Assembly: GCF_026262505.1 (NCBI RefSeq)
Contig: NC_067206.1
Location: 10,931,507-10,995,506, forward strand
Length of the DNA: 64,000 nt
Source of the DNA: Trichomonas vaginalis G3
Taxonomy: Eukaryota > Parabasalia > Trichomonadida > Trichomonadidae
Direction of reading: 5' to 3'
The notes under the pieces are model-generated. The model searched no databases, had not been told where the DNA came from, and saw nothing but the letters and a program-made list of their open reading frames with translations. This document shows, in pieces, positions 1 to 10,110 of the stretch. Position numbers and translations under genes: made by a program. The stretch's first letter is position 1. Every line of letters begins with the position of its first letter.

Positions 1-316
1 ACTTTTTCCAAAATCCTCAGGAATTAAGCGATTTTTGAATTTTAAGAATTTTTTTTCGAATTTTTTCGAAAAAAAATATTTTCAGAACAGCCTTAACGGC
101 TAAGATTTAGGAACAATGTTAAGTATCAAAAAGAAAGAGGTCTGATATAGACAACATATATCGTTGAAGTTGAAAAAATCTCTAATATTTGAGCCCAAAA
201 TTTCAAATTTTAATTTTTGAAAAAAGAGGCCACCGTATGTACGTTTATTGAGAGGAGGATTATATTTTTGAAAGGGTGAAACATTATGAATATGTTAATT
301 ATATAATAATATGTAT

Positions 317-352
<36 letters not shown>
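1..352. other. AT-rich flank without a gene, ending in poly(A)
   Basis: No convincing reading frame or RNA gene is seen. The stretch is rich in A/T runs and ends in a run of about 33 A at 321-353 that directly abuts the terminal repeat of element A. It is probably host intergenic DNA. Confidence 0.6.
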
Positions 353-355
<3 letters not shown>

Positions 356-425
356 TAGTGGGGCTTCCAGGGGCTGCGCCCTTCTAGCCCGAAGATGTTT
401 AGTAAAAAATGAGGTTTTTATTCGG
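353..425. repeat. Left terminal repeat of element A
   Basis: Starts AGGTAGTGGGGCTTCC and contains a GC-rich self-complementary stretch (GGGCT through AGCCC, about 361-392). The first ~70 bases closely match the outermost bases of element C at 53821-53895. The 5'-AG start agrees with the usual Polinton terminus. Confidence 0.75.
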
Positions 426-432
426 AAAATTG

Positions 433-1402
433 TTAGTCTTCTGGTGTGAATTCGCGGAGACTCTTCTTCTTCAACATCAAAGTCATCTGGGTATCGAACT
501 GAATGTATGAAAGCCAAATGTTGTATGTGTTTTCCAATTGGCTTTCAAACTTGAGATACATTCCATGCATGAGTGTTATTTCAGTTTCAACGTAGAGTTG
601 CTGATGTGGCTTGAAGACATGCATGAGAATTGGTCCTCCAAATTCGTCCTTGAAAAACTTGCAGTAGCAAACATAAACTGAGATAGAGTCTCCTTCTTCA
701 ATGTCTTCTGCTTGGTTAACGAAATGAATAGCAATTTGTCGTACTTGAATTGTGTTGTTGTCTGAGTAAAATAATGGTTTGAACTTGGGTTGAGTGAGCT
801 AAGACATTGCCATTTTGCTGTTCTTGCCGTACTCACGTTCTTCTTCGTCATCCTGATACACGTAACTCTTTGATTTGAATTCGACCAAAGCTGTTCGATT
901 TTTTTTGCAGCTTTGGGTGGAAGACTTTCAATAAGCTGACATATAGTTCTGTCAACCATTATCTTTGTATGTTGGAAAATAGTGTTGACAATTGTGTCAC
1001 CTAATTCGAATGGGTCAGTGTTTCTTTTTGTAGTTTGGTAAAGTCTGCAAGAACTTTGTTGAGTTGTTCACAATATTCTTTGTTAAAAGTTGCAGGAACT
1101 CTTTCTTCTGGCTTGAATTGAAGTATTTTTCAGACAATCTGAGTAGTATTTTGCGTAGTTCAGCGTTGCTGTGTTCTTTGTAATACGGAGCTCGTTTGGT
1201 ATTGTTTTGGTAGTGAAAGTGGCTTTGGATTGAGCGAATTGTCTGTTCTGCTTGGAGAATGTGTAGATGCTGCAGTTTGATATTGAGGCTCTAAACCTGT
1301 GGGTGCTGAAAGTTTGCAAGCAATTTCTTCAGGTGAATTTGGAGCGAACACGCTAGCGAATGCCATTAGACAAAAATGAACTGTTTTTTTCGGACTACTC
1401 AT
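433..1402 (-). pseudogene. Unassigned element-A coding region, broken
   Basis: Several minus-strand reading blocks lie within this span and look like one decayed coding region beside the left end of element A. The side nearest the terminus is acidic and rich in aromatic and beta-forming residues, which would suit a capsid-associated protein, but no family could be assigned. It has about three to four breaks. No counterpart was recognised in the visible part of element C. Confidence 0.4.
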
Positions 1403-1409
1403 AGAAAAG

Positions 1410-1790
1410 TTTAAAATAAACCGTTTTCGTCAACGGAGACTCCCTCTATTTTTTTATTTTATTTAATAGTTACCGTTGGAAAACCGTTCCATCTCAATAT
1501 TGTAATGAACTATAAACGTTTTTTGTTTTCTAATATAACTTTTTGTCCAACGGTAAAACTTTTTACACAACGGTTTTTGAGAGTCGTCGCTGTTGACTTT
1601 TTTGTAGAGCACTCAAAATAGTATAAACTTTGTCCGGACAAGTAAGGGTCTATCATCGCTACAGGAAAAGTTACAGGCGTTCAAGGAAGTATACTTTGAG
1701 AAGCCTTTCCCCCTTATAGAGATGAGATAGGACGGTTATTTTACAAAACTGACAACACTTTGACCGAGTAGTTTTTGTGCTGAACAAAAA
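1410..1790. other. Non-coding stretch with a segment shared with element C
   Basis: No gene is supported. From about 1690 the sequence matches 54675-54820 of element C almost base for base, in the same orientation. In C that stretch follows the methylase gene; here it sits beside a different neighbour. This shows that element A was rearranged from a C-like element. Confidence 0.6.
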
Positions 1791-1835
1791 GTGTCATATA
1801 AACATCTGTCAAAAACCGTTTTTTACTTCACTAAA

Positions 1836-2081
1836 ATGCACGTAAGCTACGTAAGAATATACGTAAAGAGGAAGAGAGCATTGAAACATCCAATAGTAAA
1901 ACTAACACCACAACAACAGTTGCAACAACAAATGCTGAATGACCCCAAGCAGAAGATAAAAACTACTATTGCCAGACCTCGTTTCAAACTTGTCAAAGTT
2001 CAAGGTGGTATACTTTCAAAGACAGTTCCTAACAAATATAAGACAACTCCTGACGAATATGCTAACGAAGTTGAAAAATGA
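1836..2081 (+). pseudogene. Small basic Gln-rich protein, remnant related to element C
   Basis: The first part is very similar to the small protein at 54825-55022 in element C: a run of Arg/Lys, then a shared KHPIVKLTPQQQLQQQ-type stretch. The latter part is unlike the C protein. Small, highly basic proteins near capsid genes in Polinton-like elements are often DNA-condensing or minor virion proteins; that role is inference here. It is altered relative to its C relative. Confidence 0.5.
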
Positions 2082-2097
2082 CGACTAAGCATTTCTA

Positions 2098-3494
2098 TAC
2101 CATGCGTAAACTGTCATGTAAGGTGGCATGTATTCTTTACTTTGTCCGTTGTTTGCGTATACCCTGAAACGAAATGTGTATGGTCTCCTCCTACCTCAGT
2201 GTTACTCAGAAACAATTTATAGCAAACTGAACGTTGTTTTTAACATCATATCCTTTACCTTTTGTCATTCCTGACCAATCCCAATATTTATGCCTATGCC
2301 CACCTTCTCGAGATGTAGTTAAACTTACGTAGTGACTGTGCGCAGGTAAATTTGCACCTGAAATCGTTTTACTTCCACCTGTTTCCTTTGAAGAGTTTGC
2401 ACAATACAAAAACCTGTCGACTATTTGAGTCCAAGTTCCAAAACCAAGTACTACTTCTGGTCTGGTAGAGTTCATTGACGTATAAATAGAACCTATAGGA
2501 TATAATGTTTGAAGTATTTCTGTCTTTAATGTTTGAAGCTCTGTTTTGTCAGCTTCTTATCTAACATTGTTGGTAGTTCATATGCTTCAAAGTTTCTGAC
2601 ATGACCTTCAATGTTCCTGCAACTGTTATCTAAATTGTTAAGAGTATCTTTTACGCTTGTACTCGGATTCTCTGAAGGTGCACTTGAACCAAGGTCAAAG
2701 TTCAATATTATGTCGTCTGCTCTAACAGTAGTGAAGGATTTATGTGTATGGTTCTTATCTGCTTTAAGGTCTAAACATCCTGAAACCCATCCTGTATCGG
2801 CTTTAGTTTTTAAAATCTTCGATGTCCGTTCATGATACCATTCAACCCTTTCTTTAATTTCATTATCTTTTTCATCCACATATTCTTTATCCGCTTTCTT
2901 CTCTAACGCAGCAGCAACACAGTCCTTATCTGCTTTATTTTCAAGGCTAACGTTTAAGTCTGTTATTTCAGATATAGAATGTGTATGTCCAACGGCACTT
3001 TTCCTGTTTAAGGTTTCTTGTAAGTTTGTAATATTTGCAATGGTATGTATATGAGTCTTTTTAGAATATTCGTTTTCAGCTCTTGTCACTTCATTTGACA
3101 TTTTATTGTCAACATATGTTTTGTCTGCTAGTTCAGGATGAGTATGTTCTTTTGTTGCATAAGCATTGTTAGCTCTTTCTTCTTCTTTTGCTATTGCATC
3201 GTCTACATATTCTTTGTCAGCTTTGTTGTCAACATCTGCTTTCAAAAGAAGTTCATTTATAGGTTTCTCGTTTAAAGTTCCTTTTGTTGGATTTATACAG
3301 ACAGTATTGTTCTTCTTGTCTTGAAATAGAAACTCATCTGTCATTGGGTTTAATGTCAGTTTTAAGTTTCCTTCTTTCAATGACTCAGATATCTTAGAAT
3401 AGTTTGAAAAGTTTGTTGTGTTCTTATTTAGAGCTTGCATAATGAGTTGTCGGTTGTGTTGTATTTCTCTCATAGACGCTGTTTCATTTGACAT
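2098..3494 (-). pseudogene. Tail-fibre-like protein of element A, broken
   Basis: The N-terminal part has repeated heptad-like units of the form KADKEYVDE with HTH motifs, typical of trimeric phage tail-fibre shafts. The C-terminal part has the phage tail collar/fibre-tip pattern: a Gly-Phe-Gly-x-Trp segment, a GGSK segment, a His-rich LPAHSHY segment, and near 2100-2150 a final stretch of the MPPY type followed by an aromatic tail. Relatives with the same layout occur in element D (19543-22588) and element B (43656-44719). In a virus-like particle it would be a receptor-binding spike; this is inference. It has about two breaks. Confidence 0.75.
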
Positions 3495-3512
3495 TTTTAT
3501 TATAGATAAAAT

Positions 3513-4368
3513 ATGCTTTCAATAGAAAAAGAAAATTCAAGAGTTGCTACAACTAAACCATTAGATGAACTTTTTACTAATGTCGGTCAAAAGTTTGAGA
3601 CAGATACTATAAAGCATGAAGGCTATCGTTTTGACTACCCATTAAGATGGTTAAGAGACCCATCCGTCACAAAAGCTATTGGCTTTCGTAGAATGAAGTT
3701 CATTTCAGAAGCCATACATGGTTTCCCATTTACGGTCGGTTTTGAAGTTCGATACTATAACAAAGAAAAAACGTATGTATGAGAAATTTGAACAGGGAAA
3801 ACTTTACAAGTTAGTTTGCTTGTAAACTTAGAAAACAACTCTTCAAGCTTTTCAAGAAAAAATAAACGATATCTATATCGAATATGCAAACCAGTATAAC
3901 ATTGACGAAGGAGAATACCATCTCGATATTATTTATGACAGGAAAAATGCAACTGTTAAAATCAATAAAATAGAAGACCTTGGAAAGAAAACGTTTATAT
4001 TTCTACAAAATATAACAACTTGGCATGTATAGATTTATGAGGATGTTAAATCAGCCTGCAGCATATCCAGTACACCCGGACATTATGAAGTCGAAAACCC
4101 TAATGGAACATATGAAAATATTTTCGACCAAGATGCTATTATTGTTCATGCTTCATTTTCTGGCGCCCAAAACTCTTTCTTATGCTTGGCAAATGACTTT
4201 TACGAAAAACCTACAAAGTTATATGAACGCCGAGTGGAAGTATTTCAGACTTTCAAGTATGGTTTACTACAGATGGAAGAAAAAGAATAATTCCATTATA
4301 CCATGCGTTTACTTAGAACTTAGTTTCATATACAACTACTATTCGAACGGTAAAAATATAATTTTTTA
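3513..4368 (+). pseudogene. Possible minor capsid protein of element A, broken
   Basis: The gene is divergent from the fibre gene, with starts only about 20 bases apart. An early stretch containing YRFDYPLRWL followed by a Lys-Ala-Ile segment resembles a stretch in the element D gene at 16270-16660 (EYPRHWVEYVGG...KAIEIR). That conserved block and the position next to virion genes suggest a minor capsid or penton-like protein, but the assignment is weak. It has about three breaks. Confidence 0.4.
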
Positions 4369-4377
4369 ATACGGTTG

Positions 4378-5000
4378 AGGTGTTGGATTTGGTTGCCAAC
4401 TTGACTGTTGTGCAGGTTCAGGCTGTTGTATAACAGGAGCTTGTTCTTCTGGTTTCAGGGTCTTTAGGTATAATACCAACGAACTGACCTACTCTTTTAC
4501 CAATATTTTTGACTCCGTTCCAAATTCCTCTTCCGACAGATTTTATTCCATTCCAATATACCTCTTCCAACTCTTCTGAAGAAGTTTCCAATACTACTGA
4601 AGAAACCCATTTACTACGTGTAAAAATCTAATGTCCCGCCTAGTCTCTTACGTTTCCTGTTGAGTTCCATAGCATTCTTTAACTGGAGCTCATACATTCT
4701 GTTTCTCCTCTGGTAGAAAACATATTCTGGGTCAACTCCTGTGTTCGCGTCACTGCATAAAGTTGTTTATATCCCACTTCAGGGTTTGTATAAAACTCTT
4801 TCCATCTCATATTTGCATACCATGGTGGCAAACCTAACGCAGCGTCATTTGACATGGCAGTTTGCATTTGTACATCTGTTGGCACTTGACCATAGTTTGC
4901 CATTGCAGTTTGTATTCTAACTTCATTTGGAATATTCTCTGGGTTTGGTTGTCCAGGTTGCTGTGCATTCGCTAAGTTCTGTGGCGTCCATTTAATATTA
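4378..5000 (-). pseudogene. Unassigned element-A gene region, broken
   Basis: Minus-strand coding remains include a segment with LGLPPWYANMRW and, downstream on the same strand, a Pro/Gln-rich segment. A loosely similar order (a short segment with a PRLGVPPAP-type stretch, then Pro-rich sequence) occurs in element D at 33834-34280. Function is unknown. It has several breaks. Confidence 0.35.
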
Positions 5001-5149
5001 GATAAAAATATCTCTTACAGTACATATACTGAACATTTGCAGCATTGGTTCATCTTCATATCTCTGTACTTTTCTGCCACGTCAAATAAATAAATGACAC
5101 AATGGAAAAAACCTAAAACAAGTAGTCCTATTTCAAACCACATTTACTT

Positions 5150-5946
5150 ACTAATAAAATTTCTTTATTGTGACACTTTCTCCGGTTTATAGGACCTCTC
5201 TCATATTCTATCTTGTCATATATAAACTCATAGTCATGTATGTCCTCTAACCATCTCATAACGGTTTCCAAACCACTTTTATCGTATGTAAAGTAAAAAG
5301 CATGGATGGTTATGTATAACGTCTAAAGTTTCTAAAGAGTCTCTCAAAGTCCAGTCTACTTGGTATTGAAAATCCCATGTGTTATAGAACGGCGGGTCCA
5401 CTATAAAGAAAACATTTTCCTTGTCTTTATATTTTTCATACAACTCTGTCCAATGACATCTTCACAAACTCTATACCCTCAATATATTTTTCTATGTCCT
5501 CTTTGAAAACATTTGTATAGTTAAGATATAAAACTTTTGACATAAGTGTTTCAATGTCATGAACTCTTATAGTACCACTATATAATAGTCTAGCAGATAT
5601 ACTATCCCAGTCTATATATTCTGCTTTTTTCAAAACCTCTCTCACAATATTTTCTTATCTAATGGAATTACGTTCCATCTTACCTATAGGTATCTTTTCT
5701 TTTAACTCTTTCAATATATTGTTGTGTCTGGAATATGTTTGAGACGGTCCATATAGTTGTCGAAGTCATTGCATTAATCTTTGAGTCTGGGAATATTGTT
5801 TGACATAAATGGGATATATAGAAACTTCCACCGAACAAATCTACAAATGTTAGACCATTCGGTAGTTTCTTAAGTTCTCTCAATATAATATCTTTACATC
5901 TACTCTTATTTCCAAAGAACGGTAACGGTGGTTTTGTAAAATTCAT
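5150..5946 (-). pseudogene. D12-class adenine DNA methylase of element A, broken
   Basis: This is a close relative of the element C gene at 54082-54711. Visible family features are the N-terminal PFFGNKS segment, the FVDLFGGS AdoMet-binding motif and a DPPFYNTW catalytic motif (the DPPY signature) at about 5380-5400. D12-class enzymes methylate adenine N6 and in viruses usually protect or mark element DNA. The gene reads inward from the right terminal repeat, its start lying just inside it. About four breaks. Confidence 0.8.
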
Positions 5947-5949
5947 TTA

Positions 5950-6197
5950 TATATAATAATAAAAATGTTTTTTCCTGAAAAGTGACAGAAAAGTGACAAA
6001 ACATGAAAACATATATAATTTGTGAAAAGTGAAACAAAAAGTGACATTTTTAAAAGTGACATCATTAATATGATGTAAATAACAACGGTTTTGGTTTTGT
6101 CACCGGCTGGTCGGCTGGGGTTCGGTCCTCCTCTTGGGTCTTGGGCAAAATTTCTTAGGGCTAGAAGGGGCGCAGCCCCTGGAAGCCCCTCATACCT
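5950..6197. repeat. Right terminal repeat of element A
   Basis: The reverse complement of this span matches 53821-54080 of element C over most of its length, including the GC-rich hairpin (GGGCT to AGCCC), a GACCCAAGAGGAGGACC block and repeated GTGACA/TGTCAC words just before the methylase start. The outer end is AGGTATGAGGGGCTTCC. Element B starts about 8 bases further on. Confidence 0.8.
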
Positions 6198-6207
6198 GAC
6201 CTTATAG

Positions 6208-6798
6208 ATGATGTCAGATATTCCACGATTAATTAAACATTGTTTAAATCCTGAATGGGTTAAACTTCAATTTAAAAATGAAGATTGTGAATTATTAAAT
6301 GAATATGAAAGCCAAAATAAGCTAATGAGGTATAAATATAATGATAAAGAATATTTAATTTCATGGAATCAATGGAGTCATAATCAAAGACCTCATAAAC
6401 GAGAAGAAGAAATTGAAAATAATGAAATGGAAATCATTGATGACATTAAAGAGGATGGAATTCCTAAATTTTGTAGAAAAACCTTTAGAACTAAGTTAGG
6501 AGCATATAAACGTAGAGTATTAAATCCTGAATATCTTAAACATCAATTTAAAAAGGAAGACTGTGAATTATTAAACGCTAATGAATATGAAAATGCTAAA
6601 TCAAAATTGAAATATAAATATATTGGAAGTGATGAAAGGTGTAAAGATAAAGATAAAGTTTATTCAGTTTCATATAATAACTGGCACACGTTAGGGATAA
6701 GAAAACATTTAGGAGATTATGGTAAAAGTTCCGAATTCTTCAAATCTAGTATGTATGAGAGAGTAAAAGAAATCAGATATAATTATTTTCATGAATAA
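6208..6798 (+). CDS. Terminal gene of element B with duplicated ~45-residue repeat
   Basis: The 196-residue frame starts within the terminal repeat. It has two copies of one unit, at about residues 12-55 and 109-160: an NPE(W/Y) start, then QFKxEDCELLN, a YKY core, and a S(W/Y)N(Q/N)W end. The unit resembles short DNA-binding repeats found next to nuclease domains in viral and phage proteins, but no nuclease is visible and the match is not firm. The first unit's ends are also present inverted at 51060-51173. It looks whole. Function unknown. Confidence 0.5.
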   Translation: MMSDIPRLIKHCLNPEWVKLQFKNEDCELLNEYESQNKLMRYKYNDKEYLISWNQWSHNQRPHKREEEIENNEMEIIDDIKEDGIPKFCRKTFRTKLGAYKRRVLNPEYLKHQFKKEDCELLNANEYENAKSKLKYKYIGSDERCKDKDKVYSVSYNNWHTLGIRKHLGDYGKSSEFFKSSMYERVKEIRYNYFHE

Positions 6799-6839
6799 AA
6801 AATAAACTTTAAAAATTCATGTCTTACATTTATGAAAAT

Positions 6840-7173
6840 TTATTTTTAATTCGTAAGAAATGAGCGTCAAAACTAACAACGTGAAAACATTAGGATTCAC
6901 AAACGAGGAAATAAAGGATATATTATTTAAGAAACTAATGATTATTTGAATTTATGAAATCAATTATTTGATTCATTCTTTCTTCAATCTCTTCTATTCT
7001 TTTTGTTAAATCATCAATTTTCATTAATGAGGTGATTCTTGATTGAGGAATAGATTTCAAACTAACCACCCCCTTTATTTTTGAATAATTTATTTTTAAT
7101 TCGTATGAAATGAGCGTCAAAACTAACGACGTTAAAAAATTAGGATTCACAAACGAGGAAATAAAGGATATAT
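6840..7173. repeat. Duplicated gene start around an inverted copy of element B's other end
   Basis: The stretch 6840-6928 and the stretch 7088-7173 are near-identical copies of the promoter and start of the gene at 7110. Between them, about 6929-7076 is the reverse complement of about 50899-51053 near the right end of element B. The pattern suggests recombination between the two ends of an element. Confidence 0.7.
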
Positions 7174-8216
7174 TAGATGAGATGTGTTATGAAGTTAGTA
7201 AATATTATTTAAGAAATTGTCAAAAATTTGCCGAGTTATTAAATGATTTAGATTATGATGGAAAAATGAATAAAGATGATGTTATAAATTTCTTATATCC
7301 CACATCTGAAGAAGAAAAACCTAAAGAACCTGATGTTTTCCCTGAATATTATGAAGAACGGATTAAAGATGATGAATACAATGAAATTGAAAGACTGGAA
7401 AAAATAAGAGATGAAATAGATGAAAAAATTAAGGAATTAAGAGAAGTTGAAAAATATAATGAAAATGAAGTAGAGGGTTTAATGAATATCCCAGCTTCAG
7501 AATCAGCAGTTCAGAAATCTCATGAAGAAAGATATAAAAATTATGTCTCAGAATCAACACAAAATTTATTAGATGGCGAAATAGATGAAACACTTTCAGA
7601 AGAAGGTACTAAATTTATACGTAAACATAAGTTACAATTTATTGATAATGAAGAATACCCCTGTATCCTACTTTCACCCCCTCTCGATTCCGAAAAATTC
7701 AAAAAAGCTCTTAAAAACGTGACATATGCAACTAATACGATTAAGAAAGAAGATCATGATATTTACACAAATTATTATTTAAATAAATGCACAGGTGTTG
7801 ATAAAGTTTTTGATTTATTAGATAAAATATCAAAAGAAACCATTGGAACATATAAAATTTTGTGTGATTGTGGTTTCATTATTGAAGATACTAATAATGT
7901 TTCATATGAAAGAACAGCACCGAAGGAAGACGAAGTGGAAAGGTCTATACCATTCGTTATTAAGAACATAAAAGATATGAAAACTTATAAACATTATATT
8001 TATTCATTTATTTCAGAAAAAATGGAAGCAACCCATAAAACATCTTCTCATCATTTTATAGCTATTCATACATTCCTTTTCAAAGTTGTGAAATTAAATA
8101 AGACAGGAATTAGATTTAATGTATCGGGGTACGCATTCTTGAGTAAATTAAAATGTATTCGTCACGTCGCAGATGATAAAAATTTATGTGTTCTTAATTC
8201 ATTTTATGGGCTTTAA
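7110..8216 (+). CDS. Maverick polymerase-associated N-terminal protein
   Basis: This is a 368-residue acidic, Lys/Glu-rich protein. Its first ~60 residues share a pattern (EIKxxL, VxKxY, D-x-G-x-I/M, F-x-x-P) with the N-terminus of element D's polymerase at 26121. Residues ~100-125 look like a coiled coil. It has a TTTATTTTTAATTCG AT-rich lead just before the ATG, like other B genes. It is probably the N-terminal portion of the element's replication protein; whether it acts as a separate protein is unknown. The frame looks whole. Confidence 0.45.
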   Translation: MSVKTNDVKKLGFTNEEIKDILDEMCYEVSKYYLRNCQKFAELLNDLDYDGKMNKDDVINFLYPTSEEEKPKEPDVFPEYYEERIKDDEYNEIERLEKIRDEIDEKIKELREVEKYNENEVEGLMNIPASESAVQKSHEERYKNYVSESTQNLLDGEIDETLSEEGTKFIRKHKLQFIDNEEYPCILLSPPLDSEKFKKALKNVTYATNTIKKEDHDIYTNYYLNKCTGVDKVFDLLDKISKETIGTYKILCDCGFIIEDTNNVSYERTAPKEDEVERSIPFVIKNIKDMKTYKHYIYSFISEKMEATHKTSSHHFIAIHTFLFKVVKLNKTGIRFNVSGYAFLSKLKCIRHVADDKNLCVLNSFYGL

Positions 8217-8265
8217 AAAATAAACTTTATTTTTATTTATTTTTTAATTTTTTATTCTTACATAA

Positions 8266-8703
8266 ATGAACAAAAACGGAACCGCTAAAATGAATGATAA
8301 TCAAATTAGAGCAGAAGGTAGAAGGTTATTTAAACGCTTCTATAACATTCCTGATGGTGTTAATCCTAAAACTCGTAGAAGTTATTTAAATGAAGCAATA
8401 GATTCATATGAAGGGTTTGACATTTCATCAGAAAGTGAGAGATTAGCGAGAATGTTAAATGTTAATATTGATTTCTATTATTGTGATCCTCAACCAGAAG
8501 ACGTGGACATAAATAAGGTAGACTTTCCATTAGTGGAATCAATAATGATAGATCCAGAATTTGAAACAGTAAATATTTTATTAACACAGAGTCCATGTGG
8601 AAAACTTCACGCTGACAGAATAACAGACGTTGAAGCACTCACCGGCTATAGAGTTTGTCCATATTGTAAAGAAGAAGTTTATTCTATCCGTGATGATCCT
8701 TAA
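8266..8703 (+). CDS. Zinc-finger protein related to an OTU-like region of Maverick polymerases
   Basis: The frame is 145 residues and is preceded by an AT-rich TTTATTTTTATTT lead. A LNVNIDFYY strand, a hydrophobic VNILL strand, a His (LHADRITD) and a following CPYC pair match the order seen in OTU-like modules that precede polymerase or zinc-finger regions in eukaryotic mobile elements. Element D's polymerase has a similar stretch at about 27200-27500. The assignment rests on pattern only. It is the last element-B sequence before the host island. Confidence 0.4.
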   Translation: MNKNGTAKMNDNQIRAEGRRLFKRFYNIPDGVNPKTRRSYLNEAIDSYEGFDISSESERLARMLNVNIDFYYCDPQPEDVDINKVDFPLVESIMIDPEFETVNILLTQSPCGKLHADRITDVEALTGYRVCPYCKEEVYSIRDDP

Positions 8704-9176
8704 ATAGTAAAGGCTTCCATCATGATATTCTAATAGATTTCTATGAATCCTTATGAAAGGATGTCCTTCAGTGACATATTTGGTAGCGGAATATTTGAAA
8801 AATACATTTAATTTCTGATTAATTTTTGTTATTTATTCTTTTTCTCTCTATTTGTAAATATATGTATCTTTATTTATAATTTTTTATTAAGTTACTTCAT
8901 TTCTATTGTACTTTGGTTATTCACCTAAAGTGATTTTCTCATATTATAATAATCATTCGAATTATTTCGATGAATCTTTAACAAATTCACATGGTTTTGG
9001 ATGGTTAATGTTCTAATCCAATATGTCACCGTATATAATAATAAAATATAATCTGCTGGATATTTTCAATGAAACAACTTTTGTTTCATGTTAACAGCAG
9101 TAACTTTCAATTACATGAGATAGGTATTTATTATTATAGAAACATTATCATTTATATATCGAATTAAGAAAAATAA
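8704..9176. other. Intergenic AT-rich stretch, host side of the element B boundary
   Basis: No reading frame, RNA gene or repeat is supported. The boundary between element-B sequence and host-like sequence lies somewhere near 8704; no terminal repeat marks it. Confidence 0.5.
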
Positions 9177-10110
9177 TTAAGAAAAATATAATGGTGGTGT
9201 ACCTGTCTGTGCAGGTCTACGTCTTTCTTGAGGTACAGCTTCAAAAATGATTTCTTCTTTGCTTCCAGGGCCAGTATATCCATACTTTAAAATTGCTGCC
9301 TTATTATTACTAACATATCCATAGTTTGGAGCCGACCATACATTAACAAGCTTATTGTCATAATACCATTTAATTCCTTCATTAACCAATTGATGGGATC
9401 TTGTGATAAAATCTAAATTGTTATCTTCGACAAACTTTTCTACCATATCTTGACCAAAAATATAACCTTGACCTCTGAATGATTTTTCGTATCCTTTTGA
9501 AATTTTCTATAGCTGATGGGTCGCTCCAAGTAATGTCGGCCATTCATCCGGTTTTTGGTATATCGCAGACTCGATCTATTGTATTAATTTTTCTGATGTA
9601 AACAAGCTCGGGCGACAATCCACCGTGGATACTTAAAACTTTTCCATCAGTTAAAGCTGCAAGAGGTAAGCAATTAAATAACATATTAAACATCTCATAT
9701 ATCTGATTTCCAAAGAAGTGCTTCTGGCATTCATCAAAAAAGCCATAAACTGAATTAATGTTTTTATCTTCGTGGTTGCCTCTAAGAAGATAAATTCTGC
9801 CTGTTTTAATCTTCCAAGCTAACAAGTAGCATATTGTGTCAATTGAATAATAACCTCGGTCAACGTAATCGCCCATAAAAAGAAATTGGTTGTTTTCTTC
9901 ACCTCCTGCTACTCTGAATAATTCAAAAAGATCTTCTAGCTGGCCATGAATATCACCGCAGAAAATGATTGGAGACTTAAGTTCTAATAAGTTACTTTCT
10001 GCCAAAATAATGTCCATAGATTTCTTTATTAGGCTAATGATCTGGTCTTGGCTAATAGGAATGGCGTTTTGGATATTATGAATAATCTCATCGACGTTTA
10101 GCTCTTCCAT
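9177..10110 (-). pseudogene. PPP-family Ser/Thr protein phosphatase, host pseudogene
   Basis: This is a host gene for a metal-dependent phosphatase catalytic subunit of the PP2A/PP4/PP6-like branch. From the start at 10110 the family signatures appear in order: GDIHGQ (residues 52-57), GDYVDRG (80-86), RGNHE (110-114) and HGGLSPE (162-168), followed further on by WSDPS and VWSAPNY. The GDIHGQ, GDYVDRG and RGNHE motifs supply the two-metal site, and all are intact. Total coding length is about 310 codons, the usual size for the catalytic domain. An in-frame TGA lies at 9544-9546 (just after DIPKTG) and a frame change lies near 9493-9503 (after ENF), so the first frame stops at residue 188 and the C-terminal third is read in another frame (9177-9446 and upstream). 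It is either a recent pseudogene or carries sequencing errors. No intron signals are visible at the breaks. Confidence 0.85.

Larger units (their letters stand above)
353..6197. mobile_element. Element A: decayed Polinton-like element, internally shortened
   Basis: The two ends match as inverted repeats: an AGGTAGTGGGGCTTCC-type start at 353 and its reverse complement ending at 6197. The same end sequence begins element C at 53821. Recognisable parts are an unassigned coding block (433-1402, minus), a small basic protein remnant (1836-2081), a tail-fibre-like gene (about 2098-3494, minus), a possible minor capsid gene (3513-4368), an unassigned block (4378-5000, minus) and an adenine methylase next to the right end (5150-5946, minus). 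No polymerase, integrase, capsid or ATPase remains, so it is much shorter than a complete element. It is broken, with roughly 15 breaks besides the large internal loss. Its family is inferred from parts shared with element C. Confidence 0.7.
6206..8703 (+). mobile_element. Element B, left block (Maverick)
   Basis: The block begins AGATGATGTCAG, and this end is the inverted match of 51050-51173, the end of element B's right block. It holds a terminal gene (6208-6798), a rearranged segment copied from the opposite end (about 6929-7076) and two reading frames resembling the N-terminal part of Maverick polymerase proteins. The right block starts at 35203 with the exonuclease part of a polymerase, so the blocks look like two parts of one former element, now separated by host DNA and element D. 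The six bases outside the two ends do not match, so a single original insertion is not proven. The reading frames here look whole. Confidence 0.7.
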
